In this document: piece after piece, positions 36,283-45,016 of the stretch
Position numbering within the stretch: the stretch's first letter is position 1
Layout of the letters: every line of letters begins with the position of its first letter
Source: an uncultured Rhodopila sp.
Lineage (GTDB): Bacteria > Pseudomonadota > Alphaproteobacteria > Acetobacterales > Acetobacteraceae
Assembly: GCA_903851415.1 (NCBI GenBank)
Contig: CAINOE010000104.1
Coordinates: 1 to 45,140 of the forward strand
Length of the DNA stretch: 45,140 bases
Direction: 5' to 3'
Translations under genes and position numbers: made by a program
The notes under the pieces: model-generated
The model's database searches: none
What the model was told of the DNA's origin: nothing
Seen by the model: the letters and a program-made list of their open reading frames with translations, nothing else

Positions 36283-39200
36283 ATGGCCACTCCCGACCTT
36301 GGAATCGACGCAGACCTCAACGGGGCCATCCCGTTTGATGCCGAGAGCCAATGGAACCTGCCGGTTGAAAATGCGCCGCTCCTTTGGGACTCCGCCCAGA
36401 TCATGGCGTCGATCGATACCGTTGTCGGCTTGCACCCGGATTTCGGTTCGGGAACCTACAACGGCATTGATATCGGCATTCCCTATGTCGTCGTCCCGGC
36501 CGATCAGCCGCTGGTTCCGTTCATCAACAACCTCTACACCACCGAGTCCGATCCCGGCCCGTTCCCCATCCCTGACGACCCGCCGATCGAGGGCGCGGGC
36601 GGCACGGGCTATAACGACAATCATTTGATTGTTTTACAGTTGGATGCGAACGGCAATCTCGCCGAAGAATACGACTTCTTCCAGCTCAGCCAGAACGCGG
36701 ACGGCGTCTGGCAAGGCTACTCCGTCGAGTTCAATCTCACCGGGGGCGACGACCAGATCCCGATGGGATGGACGTCGGCCAACGCGGCCGGACTGCCGGA
36801 ATTTCCCGGCCTGATCACCTATGACGAGGTTCAGGAGGCCATCGCGCAGGGCGGAGTGAACGGCCACCTCGACCACGCCCTCGCGTTTTCGCTGACGTCC
36901 TGGAGCATCGGCAACGCGATTTTCGGCGCGGCCGAACACGAGACGAATGGCGGCGGCGCCGCGGCCTTCGGGATGCGCTTTGTGCTCAGCCCCGACTTCC
37001 AGATCGACCAGAGCCTTCCCATCGAAGACATCGTCATCCTCAACACTCTCAAGATCTACGGGATGATCCTGATCGACAACGGGGCGAACTTCTTCCTGTC
37101 GGGCGTGCCCGATCCGCGCTGGAACAACGCCGATCTGGCGCTGTTGCAAACTGCGGTCAGCGGTTCCGATTTCGAGATCGTGGACACCACCGGCCTGGTG
37201 CCGCCCCCGGCGATAACCGTCGGCACCGGTGCCGATTCCCTCGTTCTCCAGGTCAGCGGGGACGCATACCAGGGCAACGCGCAGTTCACCGTCACCGTGG
37301 ATGGAAGCCAGGTTGGCGGCGTGCAGACCGTCCTGGCCGTCAACTCCAGCAGTCAGACCCAAGAGTTCATCCTTCGGGGCGACTGGGGGGGCGCCACCCA
37401 GAACATCGTGACGATCAACGTCGTTAACGCATCGAGCGACGCGAACGGCACCCGCGACATGTACCTCCAGAGCGTGAGCTACGACGGGACCGCGATCACC
37501 GCTGATACGGCGGCCGTGGCCACGACAGGCTCCACGTCATTCATAGCCGGGCTAATTCCGGCGGTCGGATCGGGTCCGGACCTGCTCAAATTGCACATCT
37601 ACGAGACCGCATACCAGGGAGACGCGCAGTTCACCGTCAGCGTTGACGGTGTGCAGCTTGGCGGGGTCCTGACCGTGACGTTGCCCGGCGGCGGCCGGAC
37701 CGAAGAGTTCGACGTCTATGGTAGCTGGGGGTCCGCGCAGCAGACGGTCACTGTCAATTTCACCAATGGAGTGAGCGACGCCGGAGGCTCCCGGAACCTG
37801 TTCATCTGGGGGATGAACTACGACGGCACCGATTACGACAATAACGTTGCGAATCTTTGGGGCGGCGGTGCTGCAGCCTTCCTGATCGGAACCGCAACGC
37901 CGATCGGCACGGGTCCGGACTCGCTTGTGCTGCATGTCTCTGAGGCCGCTTACCAGGGCGATGCGCAGTTCACCCTCAGTGTCGACGGAATCCAGGTCGG
38001 CGGCGTCGAGACAGATACGCTGTTGGGCGGGATCGAGGACTTCACCTTCCAGGGCAACTGGGGTTCCGGGCAACACTCGGTGGTCGTCAATTTCGTCAAC
38101 GGACAGAGCGACGCCGGAGGATCGCGGAATCTCTACGTCGAAGGCATGTCCTGCGACGGCACAAATTACGGCAACAACTATGCGAATCTTTACGGCGGCG
38201 GCACCGGGTTCTTCATGGTCGGAACCGCGGTCCCAATCGGCTCCGGACCGGATTCCCTCGTGTTGCGGGTCAGCGAGATTCCCCACCAGGGTAACGCGCA
38301 ATTCACCGTCAGCGTGGACGGAATACAAATCGGCGGGGTCGAGACCATCATCGCCCTCAACGCCGGCAATGAGACCCAGGCGTTCACCTTCCTCGGCGAC
38401 TGGGGCACCACCCGGCACGTCGTCACGGTCAACGCCGTGAACGACGCGAATGACATGATCCTTCAAGGCGTGAGCTACGACGGAACCGGCTACACCGCCG
38501 ATACCGCGGCGCTGTCCACGACGGGCACCACGTCATTCACAATCGGGCAACTTCCGCCGACCGGCACGGGTTCGGACTCGCTCGTGCTGCATATCGCCGA
38601 GACCGCCTACCAGGGCGACGCGCAGTTCACCGTCAGCGTGGATGGAACCCAAATCGGCGGCATTCAGACAGTAACGCCGTCGGGCAATGCCGAGGACTTC
38701 ACCTTCCAGGGCAACTGGGGTTCCGGGCAGCACACCGTCATCGTCGACTTCGTCAATGGACTGAACGACGCCGGCGGATCCAGGAACCTGTTCGTCAGGG
38801 GCATGAGCTTTGATGACACCGATTACAACGATAACGTAGCGAATCTGTGGGGCGGCGGCATTGGAGCCTTCCTGATCGGACCCGCAACGCCGATCGGCTC
38901 GGGCTCGGACTCGCTCGTGTTGCATGTCGCCGAGACCGCGGACCAGGGCGACGCGCAGTTCACCGTCAGCGTTGACGGAACCCAAATCGGCGGGATTGAG
39001 ACGGCAACGCTGCCGGGCGCGATCGAGGACTTCACCTTCCTGGGCAACTGGGGCTCCGGTCAGCATTCGGTCGTCGTCAATTTGGTCAACGGACAGGGCG
39101 ACGCAGGAGTATCGCGGAACCTGTTCGTGGAAGGAATGAGCTACGACGGCGCCGCCTACGCAAACAACACGGCAAATCTCTACGGCGGCGGCTCCGGGTC

Positions 39201-40251
39201 CTTCCTGATCGGAACCCCGGGGCCCATCGGCTCCGGTTCCGATTCCCTCGTGCTGCACATCGGCGAGACCGCCTACCAGGGCGACGCGCAGTTCACCGTC
39301 AGCGTTGACGGAACTCAGATTGGCGGTGTCGAGACGGCAACGCTATCGGGCGGGCTCGAGGACTTCTCCTTCCTGGGCAACTGGGGTTCCGGGCAGCACA
39401 CGGTCCTGGTCAATTTCACCAACGGACTGAGCGGCGCGGGGGCATCACGGAACTTGTACATCGAAGGAATGAACTACGACGGCACCGCTTACAACAACAA
39501 CACGGCAAATCTTTACGGCGGCGGCACCGGAGCCTTCCTGATCGGACCCGCAACGCCGATCGGCACGGGTGCGGACTCGCTCGTGCTGCATGTCTGCGAG
39601 GCCGCTTACCAGGGCAACGCGCAGTTCACCGTCAGCGTTGACGGGATTCAGGTCGGTGGCACAGAGACAGCGACGCTGCCGGGCACGCTGGAGGACTTCA
39701 CCTTCCAGGGCGACTGGGGGGCCGGGCAGCACTCGGTCGTCGTCAACTTTACCAACGGACTAAGCGACGCGGGAGGATCCCGCAACCTGTTCGTGGAAGG
39801 AATGAACTACGACGGCGCCAATTATGCCGGCAACACGGTAAATCTCTACGGCGGCGGCAGCGGGTCCTTCGTGGTCGGAACCGCCGCCGCGCAGCCCGCG
39901 GCCTCGGATACGATCCAGGTGACCCCGGCGACCGTCGCCGGCGGCGGCGGCACATCCAGCCTTTCGTTTTTGAGTTCCGGCGCCTCTGATGGCACAATAT
40001 CCGCTGCGTCCACCGGTCCTGTCTCTACGAGCACGGATGCGCTGTCCGCAGCCGGCTCAACCACCGACGCTTCCAGTCAGGTTGCCGCGGCTGGCTTCAC
40101 GCTGCCGGATACGGCGGTGAGCGCGGCCTCCTACGCCGTCCTTCCGTCAGACACGATTGGCACGGGTGCGGGGAGCCTGGCGGTCATGACCGACAGCAGC
40201 ACCGTCGCGTTGTTGAACGCGACGGCCACCCAGAACCAACAGGTCGCCTGA
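36283..40251 (+). CDS. Large repeat protein: conserved N-terminal domain plus eight CBM60-like modules
   Basis: A 1322-residue protein. Residues 1-305 form a domain I recall from secreted bacterial proteins of unknown function: LHPDFGSGTYNG, GIPYVVVPADQPLVPF, IEGAGGTG, MGWTSANAAGLPEFPGLI, LDHALAF, FGMRF, and IYGMILIDNGANFFLSGVPDPRWN. Residues about 312-1202 are eight tandem modules of 108-115 residues, each with DSLVLxVxExAYQGDAQFT, VSVDGxQxGG, EDFTFQGNWGSGQH, VNFxNGxxDAGGSRNL and YDGxxYxxN, which resembles CBM60 (calcium-dependent xylan/galactan binding). The Ser/Thr/Ala-rich C-terminus ends NATATQNQQVA. No Sec signal is visible with either start, so type I or other export is likely. ATG 36283 has GGGGA eight bases upstream. 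Probable role: binding surface polysaccharide, perhaps in biofilm or plant-matter attachment (inference). Confidence 0.75.
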   Translation: MATPDLGIDADLNGAIPFDAESQWNLPVENAPLLWDSAQIMASIDTVVGLHPDFGSGTYNGIDIGIPYVVVPADQPLVPFINNLYTTESDPGPFPIPDDPPIEGAGGTGYNDNHLIVLQLDANGNLAEEYDFFQLSQNADGVWQGYSVEFNLTGGDDQIPMGWTSANAAGLPEFPGLITYDEVQEAIAQGGVNGHLDHALAFSLTSWSIGNAIFGAAEHETNGGGAAAFGMRFVLSPDFQIDQSLPIEDIVILNTLKIYGMILIDNGANFFLSGVPDPRWNNADLALLQTAVSGSDFEIVDTTGLVPPPAITVGTGADSLVLQVSGDAYQGNAQFTVTVDGSQVGGVQTVLAVNSSSQTQEFILRGDWGGATQNIVTINVVNASSDANGTRDMYLQSVSYDGTAITADTAAVATTGSTSFIAGLIPAVGSGPDLLKLHIYETAYQGDAQFTVSVDGVQLGGVLTVTLPGGGRTEEFDVYGSWGSAQQTVTVNFTNGVSDAGGSRNLFIWGMNYDGTDYDNNVANLWGGGAAAFLIGTATPIGTGPDSLVLHVSEAAYQGDAQFTLSVDGIQVGGVETDTLLGGIEDFTFQGNWGSGQHSVVVNFVNGQSDAGGSRNLYVEGMSCDGTNYGNNYANLYGGGTGFFMVGTAVPIGSGPDSLVLRVSEIPHQGNAQFTVSVDGIQIGGVETIIALNAGNETQAFTFLGDWGTTRHVVTVNAVNDANDMILQGVSYDGTGYTADTAALSTTGTTSFTIGQLPPTGTGSDSLVLHIAETAYQGDAQFTVSVDGTQIGGIQTVTPSGNAEDFTFQGNWGSGQHTVIVDFVNGLNDAGGSRNLFVRGMSFDDTDYNDNVANLWGGGIGAFLIGPATPIGSGSDSLVLHVAETADQGDAQFTVSVDGTQIGGIETATLPGAIEDFTFLGNWGSGQHSVVVNLVNGQGDAGVSRNLFVEGMSYDGAAYANNTANLYGGGSGSFLIGTPGPIGSGSDSLVLHIGETAYQGDAQFTVSVDGTQIGGVETATLSGGLEDFSFLGNWGSGQHTVLVNFTNGLSGAGASRNLYIEGMNYDGTAYNNNTANLYGGGTGAFLIGPATPIGTGADSLVLHVCEAAYQGNAQFTVSVDGIQVGGTETATLPGTLEDFTFQGDWGAGQHSVVVNFTNGLSDAGGSRNLFVEGMNYDGANYAGNTVNLYGGGSGSFVVGTAAAQPAASDTIQVTPATVAGGGGTSSLSFLSSGASDGTISAASTGPVSTSTDALSAAGSTTDASSQVAAAGFTLPDTAVSAASYAVLPSDTIGTGAGSLAVMTDSSTVALLNATATQNQQVA
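37216..39890 (+). repeat. Eight in-frame tandem repeats of about 324-346 bp
   Basis: The phrase encoding YQGDAQFTVSVDG recurs with its CAGGG core near 37268, 37614, 37952, 38285, 38609, 38942, 39272 and 39608. Units 3 and 5-8 are very alike at base level (GATTCCCTCGT or GACTCGCTCGT, GACGCGCAGTTCACCGTCAGC, AACTGGGGTTCCGGGCAGCA), pointing to recent duplication or gene conversion; units 1 and 4 are variant and share an insertion (VNxxNxTQxF type). Confidence 0.85.
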
Positions 40252-40262
40252 TACCGCGCGCG

Positions 40263-40306
40263 GATACGGACCGGCCGGCATGTCATGCTTGAACACGGTC
40301 CGTATC
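40263..40306 (+). terminator. Long-loop hairpin after the repeat-protein gene
   Basis: Perfect 11-bp arms (GATACGGACCG / CGGTCCGTATC) with a 22-base loop begin 12 bases after the stop at 40251. No T-run follows. The rest of the 419-base gap to 40670 holds the upstream region of the OmpA-type gene and no recognised gene. Confidence 0.4.
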
Positions 40307-40670
40307 GTCTGGCCGAAGGCAACAACGGCGCCCTGAAGCCCGGGTTCGCGACTGAAGAGATATCAGTGTGCTCGACCACGCCGGCGTTAATGGGCCCCAA
40401 CCATGCCAAGGTTTGCCGAAGCCGTAAACAACTGTTGAAGCCATCGACACTTTATCGTGAAATGTATAACAGTATTCATCTGCGGCGCCGTAATGAAAGC
40501 CGCCTCCCGGGCCAAACTGTGGCTGCGACGACACAGAAGAAGCCTCATTTCCCGCGCTTCGCTAAAGTTGCATGGCGGCATATTCCCGGATGAGTGGCAT
40601 TTTCCCGGAGCTTCGGCTTGTCTGTTGAGCGCCCGGGCAGCAAGCCGGTCAACAAGCGGGAGAAGAATAC

Positions 40671-41813
40671 ATGCTCCGGAAAGTGTTACTCGTCACAACG
40701 ATCCTGACACTGCCTCTGGCAGCGCAGGCACAGACAGAGCCGGTAACAGGCATCTATGTCGGCGCCATAGGCGGGTTCAACATCAAGAGCAGTCCCAACA
40801 TCAACAACGTGCATAGCAACATACCCGGCGGGTTCGGAATCACGACGCCCAACGCGAGTTTGTCGACGTCGATCGGAGGGGCAGGCGTCGGCACGGTCGG
40901 CTATGGGCTCGGCAATGGCTTGCGTCTTGAGGTGGAGGGCGATTACCGCGGGAACTCGTTCTCAAACACCAGCGGTCAAAACCGGGCCGGGAACGGGGTA
41001 TCCACCAACGCCGGCGGCACTGAGCAGCTCTACGGCCCGATGGTCAATGCGGTTTATGACTTCAACAACCTTGTGCCATTTCTGGTGCCTTACGCCGGGA
41101 TCGGCGTTGGCTACCAGTGGGCGCATCTGAAAAACTTCGCGACAGGCGCGGTGGGAGCGGGCGGCACCGCTGTGGCGATCACGTCCGGAGATACGCGCGG
41201 TTCGTTCGCTGCACAGGGTATATTGGGTGCGGGCTACCAGATTGCCGCCGTACCGGGCCTCGCGCTGACCGCCGAGTATCGGATCCTGGCGTTGACGGGA
41301 ACCCGGAACTACGATTCCGCTTTCACAACCGCCACTGCAGGCACGGCGCCGGTGACCCGGTTCGGCAAGTTCGAGTTGGGGCACGATCTGAACAACACCT
41401 TTCTGTTCGGTGTTCGCTACAACTTCGGCGTCGCTCCGCCGCCGCCGCCGCCTGCCCCTATCGCCGCGCCGGCGCCGGCTCCGTCGCGGTCGTATCTGGT
41501 TTTCTTTGATTGGGACAAGGCGACGCTGACCGACCGGGCCCGCCAGATCATCAAGGATGCCGCCGACAACTCGACCCGCGTGCAGTACACCCGGATCGAG
41601 GTCAATGGTTACACGGACACATCCGGCTCGGCGGCCTACAACCAGAAGCTGTCGGTGCGGCGTGCCCAGGCGGTGGCAGCCGAACTCACCAAGAATGGCG
41701 TGCCTGCGAGTGCCATCACCATCCAGGGTTTCGGCGAAACCCACCTGCTCGTGGCGACGGGACCCAACGTGCGTGAGCCGCAGAACCGGCGCGTGGAAAT
41801 CATCGTCCGATAG
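40671..41813 (+). CDS. OmpA-family outer-membrane protein
   Basis: A 380-residue outer-membrane protein. Signal peptide MLRKVLLVTTILTLPLAAQA (1-20). The N-terminal 230 residues form an OmpA-like beta barrel (ITGIYVGAIGGF at the start; alternating GYGLGNGLRLEVEGDYRG, VPYAGIGVGYQWAHL, LFGVRYNFGV at the end). A proline hinge (APPPPPPAPIAAPAPAP) leads to an OmpA peptidoglycan-binding domain: YLVFFDWDKATLT, IEVNGYTDTSGSAAYNQKLSVRRAQAV and a final NRRVEIIV (split key phrases GYTDTSG and LSVRRAQAV, with the Asp and Arg that hold diaminopimelate). It tethers the outer membrane to peptidoglycan. GGGAGA lies eight bases before the ATG. A terminator follows directly. Confidence 0.9.
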   Translation: MLRKVLLVTTILTLPLAAQAQTEPVTGIYVGAIGGFNIKSSPNINNVHSNIPGGFGITTPNASLSTSIGGAGVGTVGYGLGNGLRLEVEGDYRGNSFSNTSGQNRAGNGVSTNAGGTEQLYGPMVNAVYDFNNLVPFLVPYAGIGVGYQWAHLKNFATGAVGAGGTAVAITSGDTRGSFAAQGILGAGYQIAAVPGLALTAEYRILALTGTRNYDSAFTTATAGTAPVTRFGKFELGHDLNNTFLFGVRYNFGVAPPPPPPAPIAAPAPAPSRSYLVFFDWDKATLTDRARQIIKDAADNSTRVQYTRIEVNGYTDTSGSAAYNQKLSVRRAQAVAAELTKNGVPASAITIQGFGETHLLVATGPNVREPQNRRVEIIVR

Positions 41814-41822
41814 AAGACCAGG

Positions 41823-41850
41823 CGGGGAGGGTGGAAACCCTCCCCGTTTC
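41823..41850 (+). terminator. Intrinsic terminator of the OmpA-type gene
   Basis: Perfect 10-bp GC-rich arms CGGGGAGGGT / ACCCTCCCCG around a GGAA tetraloop, starting 10 bases after the stop codon, followed by GTTTCTGCTT with several T residues. Confidence 0.75.
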
Positions 41851-41920
41851 TGCTTAAGGCCCCGACGCGGATTTGATTTGCATCAATGCCGCCGCCCCGG
41901 CGCCGCGTGTCCTTTCCACA

Positions 41921-43162
41921 ATGACGACAGCTCTCACCAGCAGCGGGAAGCCTATCGCCGTCACGGCGCCGGCTGGGGTCCCGATCGGATTGCTCGCGCT
42001 CGCCGGGTTCGCCACCGGCTCAGGCATGCGCCTGCTTGACCCGCTGCTGCCGCTGGTCGCCGACAGCCTGCACGTGACCGTGGCGGGCGCCTCCGTTCTG
42101 ATCGCCAGCTTCATGCTGCCCTATGGCCTCGGACAGGCCGTGCTGGGGCCGCTCGGAGACCGCCTCTGCAAGCTTCGGGTCGTCTGCGTGTCGATTCTGG
42201 TCTACGGCGTTTTCGTCGCCGCCTGCGCCGCCGCGCCGGGCATGGCCGCGCTGGTGACGCTGCGCGCGGCATCGGGGCTGTTCGCCGGTGCCGTCATCCC
42301 TCTCATCATGGCCTATCTCGGCGACACCGTCCCCTATGCCGATCGGCAGGCGGTTCTGGGACGGTTCCTGACCGGTATGGTGATGGCGCAGATGTTGACC
42401 GGGCCGATCTCCGGCGTCATCGGGGAATATGGCGGCTGGCGGCTGGCGTTTCTCGTGCTCGGGGGGTTCGCGATTGTTGTTGGGGCGGCGCTGGCGGTGC
42501 GGTTCGGCCGGAGTCTCCGGCAGGCGCCGGATGCGCCCGGACACAACGCGGTGCCCGGACCGGTGGCCTATCTGCGGCTGTTGAAGCGGCCCATCGGCCG
42601 CTGGCTGCTGCTGTCGGCGTTCTTCGACGGGCTCTGCCTGCTCGGCGGAGCGTTTCCCTATGTCGGCGCCTTCCTGATCGGCGAGTTCGGCCTCGGCGCT
42701 GCCTCAGCCGGCCTGATCGTGGCTTGCTTCGGTGTCGGGTCGTTCGCCTATACCCGCTTCGCCCGAGGTCTGGTGCGGCGCTTTGGGGAGGGCAACCTGC
42801 TGCTGCTGGGCGGCTTGGGGGTCGCCGCCGGGCTGCTCGGCCTGGCGCTGGCGCCCGGCTGGCCCGCAGCGGCCTGCCTGCAGGTCCTCATCGGCCTGAC
42901 ATTCTACATGTTCCACGGCGTGCTGCAGGCCCGCGCAACGGAAGCGTTGCCGGAGGCCCGGGGCGCCGCGGTTTCGGCTTATGCGTTGGCATTGTTCCTC
43001 GGCACGGGCACCGGCGCGCTGGTCTTCGGGGCGGTATTGGCGGCCGGCGGCTACAGGGTCGGGTTTGCCGCCGCCGCGGGATCTATGCTCATTGTGACAA
43101 CCGCCTGCCGGCTTGGTCTGGCCGCGCTTGCCGAAAGCGGACGTGTCGCCGCATCCCGTTGA
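41921..43162 (+). CDS. MFS efflux transporter (DHA1 type)
   Basis: A 413-residue transporter with about twelve membrane helices. Helix 1 has GFATGSGMRLLDPLLPLVAD; the loop 2-3 motif A is GPLGDRLCKLR; helix 4-5 contains FAGAVIPLIMAYLGDTVPYADRQ and the exporter-type motif C is VMAQMLTGPISGVIGEYGGWR in part (key: GPISGVIGEYGGWR). Drug/proton antiport or sugar efflux of the AraJ/Bcr kind is typical; the substrate is unknown. The ATG at 41921 has no clear ribosome site, and a TTG at 41873 is an alternative start. Confidence 0.8.
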   Translation: MTTALTSSGKPIAVTAPAGVPIGLLALAGFATGSGMRLLDPLLPLVADSLHVTVAGASVLIASFMLPYGLGQAVLGPLGDRLCKLRVVCVSILVYGVFVAACAAAPGMAALVTLRAASGLFAGAVIPLIMAYLGDTVPYADRQAVLGRFLTGMVMAQMLTGPISGVIGEYGGWRLAFLVLGGFAIVVGAALAVRFGRSLRQAPDAPGHNAVPGPVAYLRLLKRPIGRWLLLSAFFDGLCLLGGAFPYVGAFLIGEFGLGAASAGLIVACFGVGSFAYTRFARGLVRRFGEGNLLLLGGLGVAAGLLGLALAPGWPAAACLQVLIGLTFYMFHGVLQARATEALPEARGAAVSAYALALFLGTGTGALVFGAVLAAGGYRVGFAAAAGSMLIVTTACRLGLAALAESGRVAASR

Positions 43163-43206
43163 CCGGACGCCGGTGCGCCACGGCATGCGTGGGAGCGGAG
43201 GCCGCG

Positions 43207-43536
43207 ATGGAAATCCGGATCAACCAGTTCGTTGCCATAATACTCACAGCGCTCGCGCTGATACCGGGCGGCGGGCACGCGCTTATGCCGTGCGCTGCGG
43301 CGCCGGCGGCAATTACGTGCGTGACGCTGGCGATTTTCTTTACCTGGACGCTTCCTGCCAATCGGGCGACCACGAACTGGACCGCGCCACCGCCGGAGTG
43401 GCAGGTCCTGCGCATCCGGTGGGAGTGTTCGCACGCCGTGAACGCCGCCCTGAATTTTGTTGCACTCTGTGCGACAACGGCGTCCGCCCTTCTTTCCGGC
43501 CGCGCTGACGCCCGTTACGATCGAACGAATCTGTAA
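43207..43536 (+). CDS. Small membrane protein, DUF1772-like
   Basis: A 109-residue protein with hydrophobic segments at about 8-24, 27-47 and 84-101. The phrase PANRATTNWTAPPPEWQVLRIRWE, then HAVNAALNFVAL, resembles the second half of DUF1772/anthrone-oxygenase-type proteins (NxxTxNW...W..LR.RWE..H). It follows the MFS gene by 44 bases, and its 3' end overlaps the convergent hydrolase gene by 22 bases. Function unknown. Confidence 0.6.
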   Translation: MEIRINQFVAIILTALALIPGGGHALMPCAAAPAAITCVTLAIFFTWTLPANRATTNWTAPPPEWQVLRIRWECSHAVNAALNFVALCATTASALLSGRADARYDRTNL

Positions 43537-44387
43537 TCGAACGCATCGCCGAGCGGTTCGACCAGCCCGGCCGTCGGGTGCGGGAAATGTATCGGCAAAA
43601 CGAGCGTTCCGGTCGCCGCGACTTCCCGCAAGAACCGGCGCCGGGATTTGATCCCCTCCGCCGCATCCCAGTCGAAAACCGTCGACCATTCCGGGACGCG
43701 GCACTGCAGCGCGTGGTGCATAAGATCGCCCGTCACCACTGCCCTTTGCCCTCCGGATTTTATATTGACGCAGCAATGACACGGCGAGTGCCCCGGCGTC
43801 GGCGTCAGCCAAATCGTATCATCTAACATGTAATCGTCATCCACCAGCAGCGCCTGTCCCGCCTCGACGATCGGCTCGCAGTTGTAACGCCAGACATTGC
43901 CGGGAGGCTGCTTTCCCTCCTTCGTCGCCTGCTCCCAGGCCGCATATTCCCGCTTATGGAAAACATATTTCGCATGCGGAAACGCCGGCACCCACCGCCC
44001 GTCCCGCAGGACCGTGTTCCATCCGCAATGGTCTATGTGCAGATGCGTGCAGAATACGTAGTCGATCGCCTCGAACGACAACCCCGCCGCCTGGAATTCG
44101 TCCAGATACCGCTGCTTCGGAAAGTCCATCGGCGCCGCATAGCCCTTGTCCTCGCCGGTGCAGGTATCCACCAGAATCGTATGATGCGGCGTGCGCACCA
44201 CGAACGTCTGGTAGGTGATGACCATCATGCCCGTTGCCGGATCGAAAATCTCCGCGTCGAGGGCCGCCAGATGCTTCGCGCCGAGCTCCGCGTCGTATGC
44301 CGGGAACATGTCCGCGGGTTTGCGCCACGGACCGTCCCGCTCGATGATGCTGGAGATCGTGACGTCACCGATTTTTACCGCCTTCAT
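43515..44387 (-). CDS. Metallo-beta-lactamase-fold hydrolase
   Basis: A 290-residue MBL-fold hydrolase. The metal motif THLHIDHCGW gives His115, His117, Asp119 and His120; PTPGHSPCHCCVNI supplies the next His and TGDLMHHA the bridging Asp; the final His is in LPIHFPHP. The pattern VKIGDVTISSIIE and FVVRTPHHTILVDTCTGEDK resembles lactonase-like (AttM/AhlD) or related intracellular MBL enzymes. The ATG at 44387 has a strong GGGAGGT site six bases upstream; the longer open frame is not used. It is monocistronic. Acyl-homoserine-lactone or other lactone/ester substrates are possible; not decided by sequence. Confidence 0.85.
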   Translation of the reverse strand: MKAVKIGDVTISSIIERDGPWRKPADMFPAYDAELGAKHLAALDAEIFDPATGMMVITYQTFVVRTPHHTILVDTCTGEDKGYAAPMDFPKQRYLDEFQAAGLSFEAIDYVFCTHLHIDHCGWNTVLRDGRWVPAFPHAKYVFHKREYAAWEQATKEGKQPPGNVWRYNCEPIVEAGQALLVDDDYMLDDTIWLTPTPGHSPCHCCVNIKSGGQRAVVTGDLMHHALQCRVPEWSTVFDWDAAEGIKSRRRFLREVAATGTLVLPIHFPHPTAGLVEPLGDAFDYRFVRS

Positions 44388-44874
44388 GAATACCTCCCTG
44401 ATCATGTTCCGGACGTAGGCTCCGCCGTACCGCTGGACGGATCGGCTTTCTCCGCCGCGCCGGCACCCGCCGCCGGCAGTTTGCAGGCCAGCGGATGACG
44501 GCGGGTCCATGGGCAGGCAGGGCCCCCGGGCTCATCCCGGTGCGGCGGAGCCGCCGGTCGTTGCCGACAGGCGGAAACGGCGCGGGGGAGGGGGTCGGGC
44601 TCACTGCGGCGCCTCCTTTTGTCTTTGCCGCATTCTGTCTCCGCCCGGCGGGCTATGCCAAGAGCTCGCCCCGGGCACCCTGCGCAGGCGGTCCTTCACA
44701 CGTCGAGAGATCACTGGCGACATCGTGCTTATTTCGACACGAGAAATGTACTGTTATGATGAGGTAATTACAGTGACTCGTCCCCAGGCCGAGGATCAGT
44801 TCGCCGATCTGCTTGTCGGCCGCCGCGGCGCCGTGGAGCACCGGCATTGGCGGTGATCGTAACAGGGGGCCGAC
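44388..44874. other. Intergenic region upstream of the hydrolase
   Basis: About 490 bases. The hydrolase promoter should lie near 44400-44470 on the minus strand, but no clear boxes stand out. A short plus-strand frame GTG 44773 to TGA 44856 (MTRPQAEDQFADLLVG at its start) has AGGT upstream; it is too short to assign and may be a remnant. Confidence 0.35.
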
Positions 44875-44976
44875 TTGGCAACATTGACCGCCGGTACCGG
44901 CACCGAGTGCCAGTTCGCCACGTTGGCCGACGCCGTTAAGCCGAGCTTCTTACTTGACTTCTACATAACCCATTGA
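44875..44976 (+). pseudogene. Possible 5' fragment of a beta-helix-type secreted protein
   Basis: TTG at 44875 with AGGGGG six bases upstream opens a 33-codon frame reading (M)ATLTAGTGTECQFATLADAV before it runs into unrelated codons and a stop. The phrase GTGxxxQFATLADAV resembles the first turn of right-handed beta-helix/pectate-lyase-like repeat proteins (usually followed by AASxDGDxI). Similarity ends near 44937, and a gene fragment from another element starts nearby on the minus strand, so an insertion may have split it. Confidence 0.3.
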
Positions 44977-45016
44977 CGAAATTGTATAAAATGCCGGTCC
45001 AGCGACCCGCTACTGG

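Noticed and set aside
37216..39890. RTX toxin repeats or a CRISPR-like array
   Set aside because: Repeats are about 330 bp, in frame and lack the GGxGxD nonapeptide; there are no short repeats with unique spacers.
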